A DNA stretch of 35,582 nucleotides from Bryobacterales bacterium (GTDB taxonomy: Bacteria; Acidobacteriota; Terriglobia; Bryobacterales; Bryobacteraceae). Below the pieces are notes generated by a model, which did no database searches, had not been told where the DNA came from, and was given only the letters and a program-made list of their open reading frames with translations. Positions 16,987 through 24,454 of the stretch are shown piece by piece (within the stretch, counting starts at the first letter, position 1; every line of letters begins with the position of its first letter). The translations under genes and the position numbers were made by a program. The DNA is taken from contig DAIDIH010000113.1 in assembly GCA_027459465.1 (NCBI GenBank), positions 1-35,582 on the forward strand, in the 5' to 3' direction.

Positions 16987-18552
16987 TTACGGCTTCGCCT
17001 CAAATGCCTGCCGGATCGCCGCCTCCAGTTCCGCCTCCCGAAAACTCTGCTCGTCGAGCGCCGTCTCGTACCGCACCACGCCGTCCTTGCCCACTACGTA
17101 CACCCGGCTCGGCCACGCCGCATACGCGGCCTCCACTTCTCCCGCCATCTCGTCCGGCAGCACCCGATAGCCGATGTGCAGCCTCCGCGCGCACAGCTTC
17201 GCGTTCGCCTCGCGCTGCGCCGGCGTCTTCGCATCCTCAAGGTCAATCCCCTCGCGCCGGTTCTCCGTGCTCTGCCAGGCGCCCCCGCCCGCCCCGTGCG
17301 CCTCGCGGATGTAGACCATCAAAAACGCCGCCCGCTTCCCATACTTCGCGTAAAGCCCGTTCAGCGGTCCCGCCGCGTGCCGCAACTGCGGGCACGTATA
17401 GCTGCCGAACACCAGCACCACCGGCCGGACACCCCGAAACTGCGCCAGCTCCACCGCCCGCCCCGTTCCCAACTCCGCCAGCCGGAACCCCGGCGCCTGC
17501 TTCCCTTGCAAATGCGCCACGGGCCTCGTCTCCTTCGCCGCCCTCTCTTGCTTGCGCGCAAAGTCCGGCCACGTCGCCGCTACATACTCCCGCTCCCTGC
17601 GCGCCCCATCCGCCTCACCCGTCGCCGCAAGCAGATTCGCCAGCGCCACATGTGCCTCGGGCGATGCCGGCCGCACCTCGGCGGCGCGTCGAACCAGCGG
17701 AAGAGCCTCGCCCGGATGCCCGCGCTGGGCCAGGATCGCCGCCAACTGCATGTTCGCGTCGAAATCGTTCGCATCCCCGGCCAGCGCCTTGCGAAACGCC
17801 GCCTCCGCGCCGTCCCCATCCCCCGTCGCCAGCAGCGCTTGCCCGTAGTAGGACTCCAACCCCGGCAAATCCGGCTTCTTCGCCGCCGCCTGCCCCAGTT
17901 CGGCCGCCGCCTTCGGATAATCCCCCTGGCCCAGCAGACTCGCCCCAAGCAGATAATGCGCCTCTGCCGAGTCCCCATCCCGCATTACGCGGTTCACCCA
18001 AACCTGCCCCGCCTCCACCTGCCCCGACCGGATCAGAGCCATCCCGTACAGGTAGTCATAAGCCAGGTTCTGCTCGTTTGCCGCCGCATACGGCGCCAGC
18101 ACATCCGCCGCCTCCTTCGCTTGCCCGGTCCGCAGCGCGCAGTCGGCCTCCAGCAGCGCCGGCCTCACGTCCTCCGGCCCCGCCCGATGCAGCGCCGCAA
18201 ATTCCTTCTCCGCCTCCCCATACCGTGCGGATTTGTAATACGCCAGCCCAAGGTTCAGCCGCACGCCCTCGATCGAGCCGTCCAGCGCCAGCGCCTTGTT
18301 ATACTCCGCGATCGCTTCGTCATACCGTCCCTCGGCCGCATACGCCGCTCCCAGGTTCGACAGCGCCTGCGGATTCGCCGCGTCGAGCTTCAGTGAGGCT
18401 TGATACTCGCGAATCGCACCGGCAAGGTCCCCCGCCTGGTGCAACTCCACGCCGTGACGATATGCCGTGGCCGCGTCTTCATTCCCCTCCTGCGCGCGCG
18501 CCAGAAACGCGCAAACCGTCGCAGCCGCTATCCACCACCCAATCCGAAGCAA
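16987..18552 (-). CDS. TPR protein fused to a deiodinase-like thioredoxin-fold domain
   Basis: The TTG at 18552 starts a 521-residue protein with a signal peptide (LRIGWWIAAATVCAFLARAQ). Residues ~25-320 are about eight TPR units, for example YRHGVELHQAGDLAGAIREYQ and ALSNLGAAYAAEGRYDEAIAEYNKAL. From ~350 there is a redoxin domain: APGFRLAELGTGRAVELAQF, then LVFGSYTCPQLRHAAGPL with a single Cys387, and FLMVYIREAHGAGGGAW. The GSxTCPxxR plus YIREAH pair is the hallmark of the iodothyronine-deiodinase-like (T4_deiodinase) branch. The vertebrate enzymes have selenocysteine at the Cys387 position. There is no CxxC, so a one-cysteine peroxidase or reductase chemistry is more likely than disulfide exchange. 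The malectin-domain gene ends 43 bp upstream on the same strand, so they may form an operon. A TATACT lies 24 nt before the TTG. Confidence 0.82.
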   Translation of the reverse strand: MLRIGWWIAAATVCAFLARAQEGNEDAATAYRHGVELHQAGDLAGAIREYQASLKLDAANPQALSNLGAAYAAEGRYDEAIAEYNKALALDGSIEGVRLNLGLAYYKSARYGEAEKEFAALHRAGPEDVRPALLEADCALRTGQAKEAADVLAPYAAANEQNLAYDYLYGMALIRSGQVEAGQVWVNRVMRDGDSAEAHYLLGASLLGQGDYPKAAAELGQAAAKKPDLPGLESYYGQALLATGDGDGAEAAFRKALAGDANDFDANMQLAAILAQRGHPGEALPLVRRAAEVRPASPEAHVALANLLAATGEADGARREREYVAATWPDFARKQERAAKETRPVAHLQGKQAPGFRLAELGTGRAVELAQFRGVRPVVLVFGSYTCPQLRHAAGPLNGLYAKYGKRAAFLMVYIREAHGAGGGAWQSTENRREGIDLEDAKTPAQREANAKLCARRLHIGYRVLPDEMAGEVEAAYAAWPSRVYVVGKDGVVRYETALDEQSFREAELEAAIRQAFEAKP

Positions 18553-18576
18553 GTTTCGCCCACCCAGCCGAATCCC

Positions 18577-18582
18577 AGTATA
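18577..18582 (-). promoter_or_regulatory. -10-like TATACT before the TPR-redoxin gene
   Basis: The minus strand reads CATATACTGGGATT, with TATACT ending 24 nt before the TTG start at 18552. It lies in the 43-bp gap after the malectin-domain gene, so the TPR-redoxin gene could also be transcribed separately. There is no clear -35 box. Confidence 0.35.
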
Positions 18583-18595
18583 TGCGGCCTCTCGT

Positions 18596-20071
18596 TCACT
18601 CGTGAGACGGCGTCACTTCGATCGCATTCACTAAAGCGTAGTTCACCCTCGGCTCGAGCGACAGAACCAGCTTGCCCTGCGCGTTCGGCTCCAGGTTCCG
18701 GAACACTTTCACCACCGCCTTGTTTGGAGCCCCGGCTTCCTCCAGAACGTCAAAGTTCCGCGCCAGCGTCGTCCCGTTGCAAAGAATGTCGAAACGCCGG
18801 TTGCCCACTCCCCCTCCGCCCCGGTTGCCGGGCCCGAACCACCGCTCGGCAAAGTACAGCGTAATGTCGTACCGCCCCGCCGCCGCCGGAATCGTGTACA
18901 CCAGATTCCCGAACCGCTCCCCCACATAAAGGTTCCCGTCCTCGGGATCTCCCTCGAGCACCGGCCTCTCCACCAGTTTGCCGCCCCGGAAATACCGGTC
19001 CGAACTCCAGATGCGCCCGAGCCGGTCCGCGTAAGGATGCTCCTGGCACAGAATCCGGATCGGCTTCAGGCCTCCGCTGTCCCCCGGCGTGATCTCGATC
19101 GCATTCACCAGCGCCTGCCCGATTTCCCCGCGAAACGACAAGTGCAGCTTGCCGTCCCCGGCCGGCGAGACTCCGGCGAATACCCGCTCGTCAGCCTCGC
19201 CCGCCCCCGCATCGCTCGCCACGTCGAAGTACGGCAAAAGCATCTTGCCGTTCGCCGTCACATGGAAAATCCGGCTCGTCTCCGCTCCCCCGCTGGCCCC
19301 GCTGGCGCCGAACTCCGTCTCGGCGAAATACAACCTCAACTCGTAGATCCCCTCGTTCAGCGGAATCGCGTAGTCGAAAGCCCCCTCGCGCCGCGCCCGG
19401 AACAACAGAGCCGCATCCACCCCCCGCACACTCCCCGCGGGGTTGCTCCGCGCCTCGCCCCCCGAGTAGAACCGGTCCGGCAGCCATGCGTTCCCGTCCC
19501 GGTCCATCCCTCCTTCCTCCGCCCCCGCCAGGATGCGCACCGTGCCCGCCGGCATCGGCAGCGTCCCGCTCGCCAGCGCGCGCCGGTGCATCGTCGTCCA
19601 CCACACCAGACCCAATCCCAGCAGTCCAAGTCCCGCCAGTGCAACCACCAGCCCACGGTCCATCACCGCCGGCCGCCGCCGAGCCGGCTCCACGGCCTGG
19701 TCCTTCTTCTCAGGCGCCGCCGCTGCCCGCCGCACAAACTCCGGCACATACTTTCCCGGCGCCAATACAATTCGTACCGGCCGGACCGCCCCTTCCCCCT
19801 CGTAATACGCGTCCAGCCGCTTGCGGAGCCGGTGCGCCTCCACCCGGACAATCGCGTCGCGCCGCTGGTCGAAGTCCGCCGGCCGCCCGAGCGCCTCAAC
19901 TGCAATGTTGTACTCCTTCAGCTCGCCCGCCTGCCCGGACAAAGACTTCTCGCAGACATACGTCAGCAGCCGGGCCAGCAGCGGCGCCCGTTGAAACATC
20001 CCGGAGTTGAGCAGATGCTCCACCTCCGCCCGTTCTAACCGCTGGTCGTTCTCTGACACCTTTCCCGTCAT
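18596..20071 (-). CDS. Putative membrane-bound regulator: winged-helix-like N-terminus, TM helix and two malectin domains
   Basis: I chose the ATG at 20071 (491 residues). A longer reading to 20266 adds 65 residues of composition unlike protein. Residues ~8-110 match a conserved acidobacterial N-terminal module (LLARLLTYVCEKSLSG, LKEYNIAVEALGRPADFDQR, AIVRVEAHRLRKRLDAYY, IVLAPGKYVPEF). This module often precedes sensor or carbohydrate-binding parts and is thought to be winged-helix-like. A proline/charge-rich linker and one TM segment (~140-160, LVVALAGLGLLGLGLVWW) follow. Outside the membrane are two malectin repeats, ~175-320 (YELRLYFAETEFG, FDVASDAGAGEADERVF, ALVNAIEITPG) and ~330-491 (YDITLYFAERWFG, NFDVLEEAGAPNKAVVKVF, ALVNAIEVTP). 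Malectin domains bind oligosaccharides. A ToxR-like one-component design sensing sugars is plausible but is inference; no DNA target is known. Confidence 0.75.
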   Translation of the reverse strand: MTGKVSENDQRLERAEVEHLLNSGMFQRAPLLARLLTYVCEKSLSGQAGELKEYNIAVEALGRPADFDQRRDAIVRVEAHRLRKRLDAYYEGEGAVRPVRIVLAPGKYVPEFVRRAAAAPEKKDQAVEPARRRPAVMDRGLVVALAGLGLLGLGLVWWTTMHRRALASGTLPMPAGTVRILAGAEEGGMDRDGNAWLPDRFYSGGEARSNPAGSVRGVDAALLFRARREGAFDYAIPLNEGIYELRLYFAETEFGASGASGGAETSRIFHVTANGKMLLPYFDVASDAGAGEADERVFAGVSPAGDGKLHLSFRGEIGQALVNAIEITPGDSGGLKPIRILCQEHPYADRLGRIWSSDRYFRGGKLVERPVLEGDPEDGNLYVGERFGNLVYTIPAAAGRYDITLYFAERWFGPGNRGGGGVGNRRFDILCNGTTLARNFDVLEEAGAPNKAVVKVFRNLEPNAQGKLVLSLEPRVNYALVNAIEVTPSHE

Positions 20072-20615
20072 CCCCGGACTCTCGAATATGTACGGTTCAC
20101 TACACCCCGGACTGGCTCTGGAACCCCACTCCTCAACCCCTCCATCGCTCACCCCGGGAGACTCGACCGCCGGCGCAGTGGCGTGGAGCAATGTCTGCGG
20201 ATCGCGTTTGCAAACCGGGTTTCCCCGATACCGCCGTAAGGGCCACCCGTGGCCATAGCATATCACCGGTCTCGGGTGGCCCCGCGAACCGCACCATTAA
20301 CCCCAAGTTCTCCTTATCCCATTCCGCAAGTAACATCGTTGAAAAATATAGGTTTACTTGCGTTAACTATTCGAAATCTCTAATGTTAACTGCTTTAGCC
20401 TTTCTATGCGACTAACACGAACCTACTATGGACAAAGGTTTGTTGCGAGCGTGCCTATCCCTATAACGAGTTCACAACTCCGTATCACTGGCCACGGATG
20501 GCTCCCCGCCATCGCGCCCGACACGCCGGATCCTACGTCGTTCTGCCTGACCTCTCCACGTCAGGCGGCAAGGAAGGGTTTTGAGCCAATGCCTGCTGAG
20601 GTGGCAAATAAGGCT
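20072..20615 (+). other. Divergent intergenic region between the malectin regulator and the TonB receptor
   Basis: About 540 bp separates the two divergent starts. The left 250 bp is ordinary high-GC sequence with no convincing gene. From about 20320 to 20410 it becomes clearly AT-rich for this genome and contains the 9-bp inverted repeat CGCAAGTAA/TTACTTGCG and two GTTAAC palindromes (20362-20367 and 20385-20390, 23 bp apart). Promoters for the receptor, and probably operators, should be here. From 20410 to 20588 the plus frame is open but shows no protein-like features. Confidence 0.55.
20325..20362. repeat. Perfect 9-bp inverted repeat upstream of the TonB receptor
   Basis: CGCAAGTAA at 20325-20333 is matched by its reverse complement TTACTTGCG at 20354-20362, with a 20-base AT-rich spacer (ACATCGTT, then GAAAAATATAGGT near its end). 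The arms are about 29 bp apart centre to centre. It lies about 230-290 bp before the receptor start, so it could be an operator for a dimeric regulator or a hairpin in a long 5' leader. Confidence 0.5.
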
Positions 20616-23600
20616 ATGAAAAATTGTTTGAAGCTCCTTGTCGGAGCGTCTCTGTTTCTGCTGCTGGCGATGAACCTGCCCGCGCAGGCGATCTATGCGA
20701 CCTTGACCGGCGTCGTCTCGGACCAGACCGGCGCGGTCATCCCCGGCGCTGCCGTCAAGCTGACCAACGAACAGTCCGGCTCCGTCCGCGAAACCGTCGC
20801 CAACTCCGACGGCTACTACACCTTCGCCTCCGTCGCCGTCGGCAACTTCACGTATAAGCTCAATGTCGAGGCCAAGGGCTTTGTCAGTTGGCAGGCCACC
20901 GGCTTGTCCATCCTCGCCGGCGAAAAACGCAACGTCAACATCACCCTCCAGGTAGGCAGCACCTCCCAGACCGTCGAAGTCACCGGCGTCGCCAGCTCCG
21001 TCGTGCCCGTCGACTCCGGCGAAATCTCCCAGACGCTCACCTCGAAAGAGCTCGACAACTTCATCCAGGTCGGCAGCAACGCGGCCGAATACCTCAAGAT
21101 CATGCCGGGCTTCGGCATCCAGAACGGTACCTCGAACAAGGCGAACTACACCGGACAGGTCATCGGCATCAACGCCAACGGCGATGGCGGCAGCCAAAGC
21201 CCCCTCAACAACGCTTACTCCTATAACGGCCTGCCGTCGAACTCCCTCGACATCCTCGCCGACGGCGCCCACGCCTCCGACCCAGGCTGCAACTGCGACA
21301 CCCCCGTCAATCCCAACTCCGACATGATCGCCGAGTTCCGCGTACAGACTTCCAACTTCAGCGCGGAAAACCAGAAGGGGCCCGCCGTCGTCAGCACCGT
21401 CGCTAAATCCGGCGGAAGCGAGTTCCACGGATCCGCCTTCTTCTACGCCCGCGACTACGCCCTGAACTCCAACGACTCCTACTTCAACGCCACCGGCGCT
21501 CCCAAGCCACAGAACAAATATTTCTACCCCGGCTTCACCCTCGGCGGCCCGGTGATCATCCCCAAAACCAACTTCAACAAGAACCACGATAAGCTGTTCT
21601 TCTTCACCGGCTTCGAATACTTCTACCAGGTCCTCGACACCGGCCTCCTCCAGGCCACCGTCCCCACCGCCGGCATGCTCCAGGGCAACTTTTCCCCCTC
21701 GGAAATCGCGAAACTCGGCAACATCACCGAGTCCGGCGCACCCCCCCTGCCTCTTACGCCCGCCACCCTCGCCAAGTACCCCGGCGGCATCATACCCCAG
21801 TCCCAACTCGACCCCAACATGGTCGCTCTAATGAAGCTCTATCCCAAAGCCAACGCCGATCCGAACGCTACCGGCGGATTCAACTACGTCCAGTCGGAAA
21901 TCTTCAACCAGAACAACAGCCAGTGGATGACCCGCGTCGACTATAACATCAGCGACAACACCAAGTTGTTCGTCCGCTACAACATGCAGCGCGAGACGCA
22001 GCAATTCCCCGTCGGCCTCTGGTGGCGCAACGGAAACCAGGTCCCCTATCCCACCCCGGTCCAGGGCCTCAATAGTTCCGACTCCGTCACCGCTTCCCTC
22101 ACCCACGTCTTCAGCCCGTCGATGACCAACGAGTTCGTCTTCGGCTACACCTACATCGGATTCCCGAACGTCTTCGAAAACCCAGCTCTCGTCAACCGCA
22201 ACAACGTCGGCTACACTTATCCCGGCCTCTATAAGAACGGTGTCGCGCAGATCCCGTCCTTCGGCTCCAGCGGCCAGACCGCCCTCATCTTCAACCCCGG
22301 CGGTTTCGAGGCCGGCGGCGCTTCCCAGGGCCTGTACGCCGACAAATGGATGCCCAGCGTCAGCGACACCCTCACCAAGGTCATCGGTACCCATACCATC
22401 AAGGCCGGCGGCTTCTGGGAATGGATCCGCAACGCTCAGCCCGCCAACAACAACACCAACGGCGACCTCAGCTTCTACCCGCCCGGCAATCCGTACACAC
22501 TCGGCAATCCCTACGCCGACATGGTGATGGGCAACATGTCCTCCTACAACGAAACGTCCTTCAACCGCATCAACGACATCGCCTACGACACCGTCGAAGC
22601 CTTCGTCCAGGACGACTGGAAAGTCACCAAGAACCTCACCCTCAACCTCGGGTTGCGAATATCCCACCTCCAGCCCTGGCAGGATCGTCTGGGCTACGGT
22701 TACTCCGTCTTTAACTACGCCGATTACAGCCCCAGTTGCACCCCCAACCAATACTGCGGGTTCCTCTGGAACAAACGCGACCCGAATGTACCCAACGGCG
22801 GCTTCCCGACCCGCTTCGCCTTCTATCAGCCCCGTTTCGGACTCGCCTACGACCCGTTCGGAAACGGCAAAACCGTGATCCGCGGCGGTTGGGGCCGCTA
22901 CTACTATCACTCCGGCCAGTTCACCAACGGCCTCGACGTCTCGGCCGGCGTACAAACAGCCAACCTGTCCCCCGCCATCGTCGGCGGTCCTCTCTTGGCC
23001 AGCCAGCTTAGTTCCATCCCATTCCAAAGCCAGGCGCTGTCTCCCTTCGCCGTCGACAGTAAAGACAACAAAATGCCTTATACCGACAATTACAACTTCA
23101 CAATCTCACGCCAGTTACCCTGGAGTAGCTTGCTCGAAGTGTCTTATGTCGGCAACCAGACCCACGACATCCCAGGCAGCGGCAACGGCGGAAGCCTTGG
23201 CTTAAACACTCTCAACCTCAACAACGTACCCTACGGTGCCATGTGGGCCTCGAAAAACGGCGGCGCGGATCCGAATAAATTAAATCCCAACCTCTTCCGT
23301 CCATTGCAGGGCTTCCAGAACCTCTACGTCGCCACCAACAACGGTTGGGCCAACTATAACTCGCTGCAGGTAACTTGGACCCGCACCAAAGGCCGATATA
23401 CCATCGACATGAACTACACTTACTCGAAGGCTCTGGGCATCATCGGCTTCTACGACCAGTTCAACCTGAACAACGACTACGGCGTGCTGCCCCAGAATCG
23501 CACCCAAATCTTCAACGCCGCCTACTCGATCGACCTCGGTAAACCCCTCCACACGAATAACAAAATCCTTTCCGGCCTCGCCAACGGATGGCAGGTTTCC

Positions 23601-24113
23601 GGCATCACGCAGCTCGAAAGCGGCGCCGACCTGACCGGCTTCGGCGGCCAGAACTTCGGCATGAACCTGAACAACGCCACCATACCCGGTACCAACCAAC
23701 TCATCAGCAACGTCTCGATCTACGGAACCCCGAACCTCCAACTTAACCCGATCCTCACCTGTAACCCAGCCTCGGGTCTTGGACCGCACCAGTACCTCAA
23801 CCCAAGTTGCTTCTCTATGCCGACTACACCCGGACTCGGCGGGCCCAACATCATGCCCGCCATCTACGGTCCGGCGTTCTTCAACTCCGACCTCGCGCTA
23901 TTCAAGAACTTCTACTTCACCGAATCGCGCTCGCTCCAGTTCCGCGTCGATGGGTATAACTTCCTCAACCACCCGCTGTACTCCTTCGTGGGAAGCGATC
24001 TAGGCCTGAGCTTCAGCCCGACGACAGGCAAGGTCAATAACCCGAACTTCGGCACGGCGACAAACACCGTCGGCAACCGCATCATCCAACTTGCGGTGAA
24101 GTTCTTCTTCTAA
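20616..24113 (+). CDS. Oar-like TonB-dependent outer membrane receptor with N-terminal carboxypeptidase-regulatory domain
   Basis: The ATG at 20616 gives 1165 residues and a clean signal peptide (MKNCLKLLVGASLFLLLAMN...PAQA). The ATG at 20589, with AAGGAAGGG upstream, is an alternative start adding nine residues. The mature N-terminus is a carboxypeptidase-regulatory Ig-like domain (~27-110: ATLTGVVSDQTGAVIPGAAV, GYYTFASVAVGNFTYKLNVEA). A plug domain follows with MIAEFRVQTSNFSAENQKGP and VVSTVAKSGGSEFHGSAFFYARD, typical of Oar-like receptors. A long 22-strand-type barrel comes next and ends in RIIQLAVKFFF with terminal Phe, the outer membrane sorting signal. These receptors import large substrates, often oligosaccharides, or act in protein secretion. 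The divergent malectin protein supports a sugar-related role (inference). It is the intact relative of the remnant at 2078-2962. A strong hairpin terminator follows. Confidence 0.9.
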   Translation: MKNCLKLLVGASLFLLLAMNLPAQAIYATLTGVVSDQTGAVIPGAAVKLTNEQSGSVRETVANSDGYYTFASVAVGNFTYKLNVEAKGFVSWQATGLSILAGEKRNVNITLQVGSTSQTVEVTGVASSVVPVDSGEISQTLTSKELDNFIQVGSNAAEYLKIMPGFGIQNGTSNKANYTGQVIGINANGDGGSQSPLNNAYSYNGLPSNSLDILADGAHASDPGCNCDTPVNPNSDMIAEFRVQTSNFSAENQKGPAVVSTVAKSGGSEFHGSAFFYARDYALNSNDSYFNATGAPKPQNKYFYPGFTLGGPVIIPKTNFNKNHDKLFFFTGFEYFYQVLDTGLLQATVPTAGMLQGNFSPSEIAKLGNITESGAPPLPLTPATLAKYPGGIIPQSQLDPNMVALMKLYPKANADPNATGGFNYVQSEIFNQNNSQWMTRVDYNISDNTKLFVRYNMQRETQQFPVGLWWRNGNQVPYPTPVQGLNSSDSVTASLTHVFSPSMTNEFVFGYTYIGFPNVFENPALVNRNNVGYTYPGLYKNGVAQIPSFGSSGQTALIFNPGGFEAGGASQGLYADKWMPSVSDTLTKVIGTHTIKAGGFWEWIRNAQPANNNTNGDLSFYPPGNPYTLGNPYADMVMGNMSSYNETSFNRINDIAYDTVEAFVQDDWKVTKNLTLNLGLRISHLQPWQDRLGYGYSVFNYADYSPSCTPNQYCGFLWNKRDPNVPNGGFPTRFAFYQPRFGLAYDPFGNGKTVIRGGWGRYYYHSGQFTNGLDVSAGVQTANLSPAIVGGPLLASQLSSIPFQSQALSPFAVDSKDNKMPYTDNYNFTISRQLPWSSLLEVSYVGNQTHDIPGSGNGGSLGLNTLNLNNVPYGAMWASKNGGADPNKLNPNLFRPLQGFQNLYVATNNGWANYNSLQVTWTRTKGRYTIDMNYTYSKALGIIGFYDQFNLNNDYGVLPQNRTQIFNAAYSIDLGKPLHTNNKILSGLANGWQVSGITQLESGADLTGFGGQNFGMNLNNATIPGTNQLISNVSIYGTPNLQLNPILTCNPASGLGPHQYLNPSCFSMPTTPGLGGPNIMPAIYGPAFFNSDLALFKNFYFTESRSLQFRVDGYNFLNHPLYSFVGSDLGLSFSPTTGKVNNPNFGTATNTVGNRIIQLAVKFFF

Positions 24114-24454
24114 ACGGTTCCTCCCGTCATAGCGGCCCACCACGTTCCCCCAGAACGCTGGGCCGCCCACGGGGGGCACTGAAACATCTAGCAAATTTTC
24201 ACTACAACGCAAGAATGGCTCTGTCCTCTGGCAGAGCCATTTCGCGCATAGTTCAAACCTTTGACTGCGCGATCCGGCGAGTCCCCTTTTCCCGATCCCC
24301 TCCCACCCTCGCATCCCACCGCTGGCACGTAGCGTGCACCAAACCATTGCGTGGCAGAGATACCCCACCACCCGGTGGTTCATTGTAGGTGCGCGCGCGG
24401 AATTCCCCAGCCGCCATTAAGCTCCGTCTGCGGGGCGCCAGGCGGGGCCGCCCG
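24114..24454 (+). other. Intergenic region between the TonB receptor and the multiheme cytochrome
   Basis: These 341 bp hold the receptor terminator (24214-24241) and no convincing gene. They also include a short perfect palindrome GCACG-TAG-CGTGC at 24325-24337, about 117 bp before the cytochrome ATG, which could be an operator. A second small hairpin, CCACC-acc-cGGTGG, lies near 24365-24380. The frame from 24389 is open into the cytochrome but encodes arginine-rich sequence unlike a signal peptide. Confidence 0.5.
24214..24241 (+). terminator. Hairpin terminator after the TonB receptor
   Basis: AATGGCTCTG at 24214-24223 pairs perfectly with CAGAGCCATT at 24232-24241 across an 8-base loop, giving a 10-bp stem about 100 bp after the receptor stop. 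The trailing T run is short on the plus strand (TTT overlapping the stem end) and TTCTTG on the minus strand, so efficiency is uncertain. No other gene uses this stretch. Confidence 0.65.

Noticed and set aside
16914-18605. Plus-strand open frame of 563 codons opposite the TPR-redoxin gene
   Set aside because: Pro/Ser/Ala-rich low-complexity sequence mirrored from a GC-rich gene, with no recognisable motif.
20072-20266. Upstream extension of the malectin protein to 20266
   Set aside because: The added 65 residues have no protein-like pattern and would occupy the divergent regulatory region.
24389-24454. Upstream extension of the multiheme cytochrome to 24389
   Set aside because: The extra 22 residues are Arg-rich and come before a normal signal peptide that starts at 24455.
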